A DNA stretch of 21,804 bases. It comes from a virus. Both the position numbers and the translations under genes were made by a program. Under the pieces are notes generated by a model. It saw only the letters and a list, made by a program, of their open reading frames with translations. It searched no databases and was not told where the DNA came from. Below, one piece after another: positions 16,809-21,804 of the stretch; positions within the stretch are counted from its first letter, which is position 1, and each line of letters opens with the position of its first letter. The stretch spans positions 1 through 21,804 of the IMG/VR virus record IMGVR_UViG_3300005664_000116. The stretch is one strand, 5' to 3'.

Positions 16809-18048
16809 CGACCCCTTGAGCAGTTTTTTCCTTGATATCGTTGATTTCCTCAACGAGTTCTTCAATCGTCTTGGTCAGTGCTTCGTCTTCCAGTTCTTCG
16901 TTGAGCTTGATTAGTTGCGCGGCGCGTTCTTCCAGAGTCGCCAGAACCTTCTCAACATCGAATTTTTTCTTGTCCAGCGTGACGGGCACAAACTCGGTGA
17001 CGCCGTGGTAGAGCTTCATCTTCACGTCGCGAGCAGTTTCGAGCATTTCGTTGCCCATCACGTCCACGCGTTCCATGCGCTGACGGATAGTCTCGCCCGG
17101 CAGCGGCTTGAAATAACGAGAGTGCTGATAGAGCCACGTCATGCCATCGTCGACCACATCGAAATCGACGTTGCCGCTCGAATCCAGATCGTACATGCGC
17201 GGCCAGTCGAAACCTTGCTTGCTGGCTTCGAGGAATATTTTCTCATGCTCGTCGCGGTTCAGTTTGGTTTCTTCGAGCATGGTCTGCGTGATTGTCGTCA
17301 CGTCGTTGATGCCATAGCGCGAAGTCCACTTCACAACCATGGGCGACTTGACGAACGACTTGGCGCGCAACCAGTACAGCACGTAGTAAAAATCTTCCTG
17401 CGTGAGAACGCGCGGATCGACCGACACGACAGACGCGATAACGTCTAGCATGGTGGAGATTGAGTTTGAGCGCTGGACCGGCGACAGCTTGCGGAGTTCA
17501 CGCACCACAAACGGACGCGCGAACATTTCCTTGAAGTCGTAGAAAATATATCCGCTCGGCAGATCGATCATTTCCCACTGCGGGCCGTTCGGCACGCCAA
17601 TGTAAGGGCTCGTCTTTGCGTACACCGGCTGACTGAGCACGAGTTCAGCCATTTGTCGCGTGGCTTTCACTTCTTCCGGCTCGGGTTCTTCTTCCAGCTT
17701 TACGCTCTGCGGCGGTGGCGGCGGTGGCTGCACAAGCTGGGGAATAATTTCTTCTTCCGACGGTCCTTCAGGAACTTCAGTCTCTACTTCGACCAGTTGC
17801 GTGCTTTCCATTTTTTCCACAAACGCCTGCCATCCGGCCAGCGAAACCTGAGCTTCCTGCGCGTTGCGAATGTAGAGTTCGATTTCTTCCTTCAACCACG
17901 GCTTTTCGATTGCAATGGCTTCCAGACGCGCCATCACTTGCGGAATGGAACTGGCGTGCGCAAACTGATCAGTCTGCCCGCCTTCCTTGATAATGTCAGC
18001 GAGCAATTTCTCGCCTTCTTCCTTGCCGGTGACTTTCGTGACTTTCAT
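16741..18048 (-). CDS. Tail assembly chaperone, T4 gp26/gp51-like hub-assembly type (435 aa)
   Basis: The start is ATG 18048 with AGGAGA 7 bases upstream; an upstream extension to 18144 exists but would run into the preceding gene and reads as unlikely basic sequence. An N-terminal helical domain (about 1-95) is followed by an acidic, proline-rich linker around 105-130 (QPPPPPPQ, EEEPEPEE). Residues about 163-250 have the pattern of T4-type hub assembly proteins: LPSGYIFYDFKEMFARPFVV, then NSISTMLDVIASVVSVDPRV, LTQEDFYYVLYWLR and SFVKSPMVVKW. The C-terminal 70 residues are a coiled coil (VLATLEERAAQLIKLNEELE). Its place between the tube-fold genes and the tape measure, plus the overlapping second frame, points to the chaperone that binds the tape measure. 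This is larger than lambda gpG (140 aa), so extra functions are possible. Confidence 0.75.
   Translation of the reverse strand: MKVTKVTGKEEGEKLLADIIKEGGQTDQFAHASSIPQVMARLEAIAIEKPWLKEEIELYIRNAQEAQVSLAGWQAFVEKMESTQLVEVETEVPEGPSEEEIIPQLVQPPPPPPQSVKLEEEPEPEEVKATRQMAELVLSQPVYAKTSPYIGVPNGPQWEMIDLPSGYIFYDFKEMFARPFVVRELRKLSPVQRSNSISTMLDVIASVVSVDPRVLTQEDFYYVLYWLRAKSFVKSPMVVKWTSRYGINDVTTITQTMLEETKLNRDEHEKIFLEASKQGFDWPRMYDLDSSGNVDFDVVDDGMTWLYQHSRYFKPLPGETIRQRMERVDVMGNEMLETARDVKMKLYHGVTEFVPVTLDKKKFDVEKVLATLEERAAQLIKLNEELEDEALTKTIEELVEEINDIKEKTAQGVDVLPRPERTRAVVNISAFFPGV
16749..16758 (-). other. Candidate programmed frameshift site of the chaperone gene
   Basis: Minus strand codons TTC TTT CCC GGC lie just before the chaperone stop (GTA TAG). 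A +1 slip of the proline tRNA from CCC to CCG would join ...ISAFFP to AYREAS... of the second frame. An alternative slip site is the A6 run at 16824-16829 (GAA AAA ACT), where AAA can re-pair after either +1 or -2 movement. The late site is preferred because the zero-frame protein still looks natural up to the stop. No experimental support; inferred from frame openness. Confidence 0.4.
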
Positions 18049-18067
18049 GTCTCTTCTCCTGAATTTT

Positions 18068-18739
18068 TTATCGAATGCCGAACTGTGACAGAGCAATGTT
18101 GATGAGATCGTCACCAGCCTTGCCCGCGTCGGCTTGCGGTTCAATCAAAATGCCGTCCATGGAAAATTGTCCCTGCACGCGCAAACGGCCATCTTCCGCG
18201 TACGAATATTCAAACGTTCCAGTGTTGGACAGCCACGCATCCTGCATCGTGACTTTCAGCACTGGCTTTGTCGTCTGAATCCAGTCGAACACGGAAACAG
18301 TGATGGGCCGCTTGTACTTGTCGGGTTCGTTGTAGTTGTGGTCCTTGTCGACAATCAGGTCGCGCCACTTGCTCAAATATTTCGTGGCCTTGTAGCTCAC
18401 GTCCTCGTAAATCTGGATTGCCGCAGCCTCAGTCGTGGTGAAGCCGGGGAAGTATCGCTCGCCGCCGCCGAAGAAACGCGGCTGCGCCGAAGGCTGCGTC
18501 GGTGAGAACGACACGGACTCTGCGATAATATCTTGAGGATTGAACAACCCGTTGTAGAAGTCGCCTGCCGCTGCCGCAGTCTTGTCGAGCGCAGAGCCCC
18601 ACGAGCCATCCACCTGTTTGCGGATATTGGCTGCGGATTCCTCGTCTGCGGAAAGCAGAGTAGGAAAATTTACGACAAAGCGGAATGCGGGAGCAGGGGC
18701 TCCAATGTTGGAGCCAAGAGCGCGATTGAGTTGTGACAT
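18068..18739 (-). CDS. Tube-like protein, third tube-fold gene (223 aa)
   Basis: ATG 18739 is the first gene after the 80-bp intergenic gap; GGAAAAGG lies just upstream. The protein starts with MSQLNRALGSNIGAPAPAFR and FVVNFP, then strand-rich segments: IIAESVSFSPTQPSAQ, GGGERYFPGFTTTEAAAIQI, then KRPITVSVFDWIQTTKPVLK, VTMQDAWLSNTGTFEYSY and RLRVQGQFSMDGI. The positions of Pro/Gly loops, the interaction with the ITVSVFD and the QDAWLSNTG segment mirror the two tube genes upstream (VTITPFD and SNAWPKSIG in the 207-aa protein). I read it as a tube-fold paralogue. It may be a tube initiator, a terminator or a second tube subunit; sequence alone cannot tell. Position next to the tape measure chaperone favours the baseplate-proximal end. 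The gene ends 19 bp before the chaperone ATG. Confidence 0.65.
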   Translation of the reverse strand: MSQLNRALGSNIGAPAPAFRFVVNFPTLLSADEESAANIRKQVDGSWGSALDKTAAAAGDFYNGLFNPQDIIAESVSFSPTQPSAQPRFFGGGERYFPGFTTTEAAAIQIYEDVSYKATKYLSKWRDLIVDKDHNYNEPDKYKRPITVSVFDWIQTTKPVLKVTMQDAWLSNTGTFEYSYAEDGRLRVQGQFSMDGILIEPQADAGKAGDDLINIALSQFGIR

Positions 18740-18819
18740 TGACCTTTTCCGTGGGTATTATTTACCCTATTAGAAGATTGGCAACGCGTGAAAAGGTGAT
18801 GTTGCGCTAGAAGGGTGAC
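18740..18819 (-). promoter_or_regulatory. Intergenic regulatory candidate with palindrome
   Basis: This is the only sizeable non-coding gap in the module. On the minus strand it carries GGGTA-AATAA-TACCC (18767-18753), a 5-bp inverted repeat whose loop with the flanking TA makes TAAATAATA. That is reminiscent of the A/T-only core of T4-type late promoters (TATAAATA) but is not a match. It lies 14-28 bases upstream of the 223-aa gene start. An earlier TTGCCA-N6-TAATAG offers no properly spaced sigma70 promoter. Either promoter, operator or processing hairpin is possible; low certainty. Confidence 0.35.
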
Positions 18820-19443
18820 TTAACCGAAAAATTTTCGGAAAGAGTCTACGGCCGAAGCTCCGTCGATACCAAGTCCGACACCGAGCAGGCCAAAACTGTG
18901 CATGTCGTATTCCAGCACCATGTCGATGCTGATGATGGAGGAATTCGCTCCATCGAAGTCAAATGAACCAATCGACTTGGGCCATGCGTTTGACAGCACA
19001 AGCGATCCGACTTCCTTGTTAGTCTCGTCGAACGGCGTAATCGTGACCGTTGTCGAGTATCCCGGCGCGCCAGCAATGCCAAGATCGAAACCGCCGAAAT
19101 TTTTATTCGCTCCGGACGATCCAGACATGGAGTTGTCGACAAACTCATGCCAAGCGCGCAATTTTTTATACGTGCCCATCTTGCGATCTTCGACAAACCG
19201 CACCGTAACAGACTCGAAGGGCTCGCGCTTGCCACGGAATTTATACTGGTGCCCGAACAGATCGACAGGGATTGTGCCGACGCTCATCCCCGGCCACGTG
19301 CAGGACATTGCCTTCACAGTGAGGTCACGGTTTTCAAGCAACTCGAAACCAGTGCCGGGGATGGAGGCAAACCGAACAGCGAACTTGTCTGACGCCAGAG
19401 GCGAATCAACTTCGTCGTGAATGTCTGCCAGCGAAGGGCGCAT
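18820..19443 (-). CDS. Tube-like protein, second tube-fold gene (207 aa)
   Basis: ATG 19443 lies 6 bp after the tail tube stop; only a weak GAG precedes it, so translation is probably coupled. Core segments match the neighbouring tube protein: LTVKAMSCTWPGMSVGTIPV (against LNIKCQQVSLPGMSIEPMEM), FGHQYKFRGKREPFESVTVR (against LHGQVLRFPGRKTFPGTLST), then VRFVEDRKMGTYKKLRAWHE (against TTFVEESNVGTQRVLRTWHE). The C-terminal part adds VTITPFDETNKEVGSLVLSN and a Gly-rich tail. The match is close enough to call it a paralogue of the tail tube protein. In T4 the tube-fold relatives gp48 and gp54 start the tube, so this may be an initiator or a differently located tube ring. The insert of about 30 residues (SGSSGANKNFGGFDLG) is specific to this copy. 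Confidence 0.8.
   Translation of the reverse strand: MRPSLADIHDEVDSPLASDKFAVRFASIPGTGFELLENRDLTVKAMSCTWPGMSVGTIPVDLFGHQYKFRGKREPFESVTVRFVEDRKMGTYKKLRAWHEFVDNSMSGSSGANKNFGGFDLGIAGAPGYSTTVTITPFDETNKEVGSLVLSNAWPKSIGSFDFDGANSSIISIDMVLEYDMHSFGLLGVGLGIDGASAVDSFRKFFG
18824..18838. repeat. Perfect 7-bp inverted repeat at the end of the 207-aa tube gene
   Basis: Reads CCGAAAA-A-TTTTCGG on the plus strand. The one-base spacer is too short for a stable hairpin, so a protein-binding palindrome or simple consequence of the codons Arg-Lys-Phe-Phe-Gly is more likely than a terminator. It is also one of the A/T-only blocks described for the whole window. Confidence 0.45.
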
Positions 19444-19449
19444 AAAATA

Positions 19450-19971
19450 TTACTCGAACGGGTGGTTGTTCGAACGCCACGTGTCGTAGGTGAACGTGGC
19501 TTGCACCAGCATGACTTGCGAGCTTTGCCCGTCAAGCTGAATGTCCGACAGTTCCGACAGCCAGAGGCCGAAAATATCCACTTCATCGCGCAGAACGTTT
19601 GCGTTGTCGTAGACGTTGATGCGAGCGGTGACCGAGTAGTCACGCTTGTATCCAGTCGACTTGGACGTGTTGGTCGACTTGATTTTTTCGTGCCACGTGC
19701 GCAGGACACGCTGCGTGCCGACGTTCGATTCTTCCACGAACGTTGTCGAGAGCGTGCCGGGGAACGTCTTGCGTCCGGGGAAGCGCAGCACTTGTCCATG
19801 CAGCGCCATTTCCATCGGCTCGATGCTCATGCCCGGCAGGCTGACTTGCTGACACTTGATGTTCAGCGAGTCAGCATTGAGTCCTGCCGGGAGATTTCCC
19901 AGCAGAAACTCAAAGTTCATCGCGGGCATCGGGTCTTCAAGGTTGTTCAGGTCGTTGAGGGTTGCCCTCAT
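19450..19971 (-). CDS. Tail tube protein, T4 gp19-like (173 aa)
   Basis: This is the main candidate for the inner tube of the contractile tail. Length is near T4 gp19 (163). The pattern is MNFEFLLGNLPAGL, LNIKCQQVSLPGMSIEPMEM, LHGQVLRFPGRKTFPGTLST, TTFVEESNVGTQRVLRTWHE (the W-H segment is a family feature), then YSVTARINVYDNANVLRDEV and the closing strand GLWLSELSDIQLDGQSSQVM followed by FTYDTW. ATG 19971 has AAGGAG about 8 bases upstream, after the sheath stop by 28 bp. The order sheath then tube is standard. Nothing is truncated. Whether this copy or the 207-aa one is the major subunit cannot be proved here; length and position favour this one. Confidence 0.9.
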   Translation of the reverse strand: MRATLNDLNNLEDPMPAMNFEFLLGNLPAGLNADSLNIKCQQVSLPGMSIEPMEMALHGQVLRFPGRKTFPGTLSTTFVEESNVGTQRVLRTWHEKIKSTNTSKSTGYKRDYSVTARINVYDNANVLRDEVDIFGLWLSELSDIQLDGQSSQVMLVQATFTYDTWRSNNHPFE

Positions 19972-19999
19972 GTGAAAACTCCTTCAGAATTTTTTCGCA

Positions 20000-21804
20000 T
20001 CAGGCCGCGAGTTGACGGACGATTTCTTGGATGGTGATCTGTCCATCAGCAACGTTGGTGCGAAGGACGATTTCACGCGTCGGCTGGACGAAGATCAGCA
20101 GAATGTCGATGTTGATCCTGCCGACAGCTTCATCCGCTTCCTTGTTGTTGTCGCCGTCGCACTTCACGAGATAGAACGACAGACCTTCGCCCTGCTTGAT
20201 GGGCTCAAGGTACATGTTGATCCGCTGCGTGATGTTGAAACGCGTGTTTGCGTTCGCAGGGCGCTTGAGGAAATTTTCCAGATAGATACCGACTGCCGTT
20301 TCGATTTCGGACAGCGTGCGGCGGATCGGAAGGATCGACAGCGCGCTTTCCTGCACTTGCAGCGTCTTTGCATCCCAAAAGACAATCGAGCCGCCGCGAT
20401 GCTTGATGATCGGAGAAATACCGAGCGGGCAAAGCAGATCAAGATCGGCCTTCGTGTAGTCTTCCTGCACATCAACGGCGCGATCCATGATACCGCGATT
20501 GAGGCCAGACGGGTCTTCCCACATCTTGTTGCGGTCGTTGAACGCAATAATTGCGGCAATGTCGCCAGACGGCGGAATGAAGCGGCCGTTCGGGGAATAT
20601 TTCGACGTGACCTTGATGTACGGCGCGCAGATTGTGCCATACGAGTTGTCGGCAGCGAGAGTGAACTGACGATACTCGCGAAGCGCGGCAGTTTTTTGCG
20701 CAGTCTGCGGAGCGTCGAGAAGCGCGAAACAACCGCGACGCGTCTTTGCGACTTCCAGCATCTTGCGATGCACAGTGTCCGAAGAATAACCGCAGTTGAT
20801 GAGCAGCTTGACGTTGTAGCGCGTCGTGTCGAGGAACGCTTCCCACGCGGTTGCAATCATTGCATCCGTGATGGCGCTTCCATCCGTGCCGTTGGCGAGC
20901 CACTGGATCGACGAATGCACGTCGAACGTGGTTTTCGCAGAGTCGCGCCACGCGCCGCCAAAACGGACAATGCCATTTTTTGCGTACTTCGTGTACGGCG
21001 CCTGTTTGACGCGAACATATTTTGACGCGAGTTCGCTGTCGTTGACGACGCTTTCAATGTTGGTCTGCTTGCCGTTGCCGTCGATGCGGTCCTGCATCGT
21101 GACGTTGAAGCTTTCCACCGGCGAAGAAGAGTCCGAACGAAGGAACACTTCAAACGTGAACGAGGAAATATATGCAGACTCGGCAGTTTGCGCCGTAACA
21201 GTCGCAGTCGGAGGCGTAGAGCCGCCCATTGCCACGGACGCCACGAGCGCCGAACCAAAGTGCGTGTAGCGAACGTAGATTTCCAGATCGGTGATTGCCG
21301 CAGCGGTCGGGCTGGTGCCGAGAGCGTTGTCCCACGTCTGCGAACCGAAGCGGAAATAATATCCGAGCGGACCAAACTTGTTGCGCAGAGCGAGGATCAG
21401 CGCGTCCATGGTGGCCTTGTGCGACGTTGCATACGTCACAACGGATGACAGCGAAACGCCATTGAGCGTGACGTTGACAGTGTGGCCGGTCGCAAGGAAG
21501 CCTGACAGGGCAATCTTGGCTGACGCTTGGCTGGAATATTTCACATCGCGGATGCGATAGCCAACGTCATCGCCGTGAACGCCGGGGGTGAGCGCAAACA
21601 CGTCGAGCAGTTTCGCTTCCGGCCAGTAGATCACAGCGACTTGCGTAGAACCGCCCGTCAGAGTGAACTCGGAAAAAATCGGAAGCTCAACGCCTTGCGG
21701 CGAAACGATGCGAATGTAGTTGGAGCCTTGCGTCGTCGTTTCCGTGACCAGAGCAACCGTGATGCGGTTGTCCACGTTGGCGCGCAGGCTGGTTTGGATT
21801 GCAG
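20000..21804 (-). CDS. Tail sheath protein, T4 gp18-like (partial, 5' end outside window)
   Basis: The outer contractile sheath that shortens to drive the tube into the host. The frame stays open to the right edge (residues AIQTSLRAN precede a GTG at 21775), so the GTG is an internal valine and the start lies outside. About 600 residues are visible. The C-terminal domain (last 210 residues) has the sheath pattern: WEDPSGLNRGIMDRAVDVQE, LDLLCPLGISPIIKHRGGSI, VFWDAKTLQ, ILPIRRTLSEIETAVGIYLE, KRPANANTRFNITQRINMYL, then LVKCDGDNN and NIDILLIFVQPTREIVLRT. The middle holds gp18-like insert domains (AYISSFTFEVFLRSDSSSPV). The stop is TGA 20002-20000. Length is like T4 gp18 (659). Placement directly before the tube gene agrees. 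Certain in family; only the N-terminus is missing. Confidence 0.92.
   Translation of the reverse strand, partial: AIQTSLRANVDNRITVALVTETTTQGSNYIRIVSPQGVELPIFSEFTLTGGSTQVAVIYWPEAKLLDVFALTPGVHGDDVGYRIRDVKYSSQASAKIALSGFLATGHTVNVTLNGVSLSSVVTYATSHKATMDALILALRNKFGPLGYYFRFGSQTWDNALGTSPTAAAITDLEIYVRYTHFGSALVASVAMGGSTPPTATVTAQTAESAYISSFTFEVFLRSDSSSPVESFNVTMQDRIDGNGKQTNIESVVNDSELASKYVRVKQAPYTKYAKNGIVRFGGAWRDSAKTTFDVHSSIQWLANGTDGSAITDAMIATAWEAFLDTTRYNVKLLINCGYSSDTVHRKMLEVAKTRRGCFALLDAPQTAQKTAALREYRQFTLAADNSYGTICAPYIKVTSKYSPNGRFIPPSGDIAAIIAFNDRNKMWEDPSGLNRGIMDRAVDVQEDYTKADLDLLCPLGISPIIKHRGGSIVFWDAKTLQVQESALSILPIRRTLSEIETAVGIYLENFLKRPANANTRFNITQRINMYLEPIKQGEGLSFYLVKCDGDNNKEADEAVGRINIDILLIFVQPTREIVLRTNVADGQITIQEIVRQLAA

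Larger units (their letters stand above)
194..21679. other. Recurrent A/T-only blocks spaced roughly 70-380 bp apart across the module
   Basis: Reading along the plus strand I see more than 100 runs of seven or more A/T bases in a GC-rich sequence. Examples: GAAATATTTC at 829-838, ATAAAAAATA at 1680 and 4330, AAATAATT at 3138, 3219, 3813 and 4674, AATAAAATTTT near 8011, TTATTTATTT near 14940, AAATTTTTATT near 19098. Runs usually begin after G with A and end in T before C. They fall inside genes and at starts alike. Their role is unknown; see findings. Confidence 0.6.

Noticed and set aside
17705-17735. Short tandem repeat in the chaperone gene (GGC/GGT runs on the plus strand)
   Set aside because: It simply encodes a six-proline linker and is too short to be a functional DNA repeat.
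18049-18144. N-terminal extension of the chaperone gene to 18144
   Set aside because: The extension overlaps the 223-aa gene by 77 bp and has no ribosome binding site, whereas AGGAGA precedes ATG 18048.
18824-18838. Rho-independent terminator after the 207-aa tube gene
   Set aside because: The spacer is one base, so no stable hairpin can form, and no T-run follows the GC part.
21773-21775. GTG at 21775 as start of the sheath gene
   Set aside because: The frame continues upstream to the window edge with plausible sheath residues, and no ribosome binding site precedes the GTG.
1-21804. tRNA genes, CRISPR arrays, insertion sequences, integrase or attachment sites
   Set aside because: I found no cloverleaf, no spaced direct repeats of array type, no transposase frames and almost no free intergenic space.

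Overview
This window is one tail and baseplate module of a contractile-tailed (myovirus) phage. Every gene I accept lies on the minus strand, so the operon reads from right to left. Genes are packed with gaps of a few bases or with TAATG, TGATG or ATGA start-stop overlaps, and most have a visible Shine-Dalgarno sequence. The only clear intergenic gap is about 80 bp (18740-18819). The T4 superfamily is recognisable in the sheath, the tube, the gp27-, gp53-, gp25- and gp6-like baseplate proteins and the assembly chaperone. The compact order (sheath, tube, chaperone, tape measure, hub, spike, wedge, fibres) is closer to P2/Mu-type modules than to T4 itself. Composition is GC-rich with GC-ended codons; the host cannot be named from this, but a GC-rich proteobacterium is plausible.

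Layout in transcription order: tail sheath (cut by the right edge); tail tube; two more tube-like proteins; an 80-bp gap with a small palindrome; a two-frame tail assembly chaperone; a tape measure protein carrying a lytic transglycosylase domain; a tube/baseplate junction candidate; a gp53/LysM-like wedge protein; a gp27-like hub; an unrecognised 154-aa protein; a gpV/gp5-like spike without lysozyme; a gp25-like and a gp6/gpJ-like wedge protein; a 316-aa wedge candidate; two related collar/fibre-type proteins; two large related proteins that combine propeller-like repeats with a lectin-like (LamG/ConA) domain; and a further tail protein cut by the left edge. The last one has no stop in the window.

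How they work together (family knowledge plus inference): the chaperone coats the tape measure while tube subunits polymerise from the hub/junction ring, the sheath surrounds the tube, and the gp25/gp6 wedge locks sheath to baseplate. The 5' half of the module builds the injection machine. The left-hand 8 kb supplies the peripheral fibres and receptor-binding apparatus, where gene duplication is obvious.

The most unusual signal is not a gene. Short A/T-only blocks of 7-11 bp (such as AAATATTT, AAATAATT, AAAATTTT), almost always with G on the 5' side and C on the 3' side, recur about every 70-380 bp through the whole GC-rich window, inside genes and at gene junctions. They are several times more frequent and much more evenly spaced than chance would give, and codon choice switches to A/T-ended codons exactly at these blocks.
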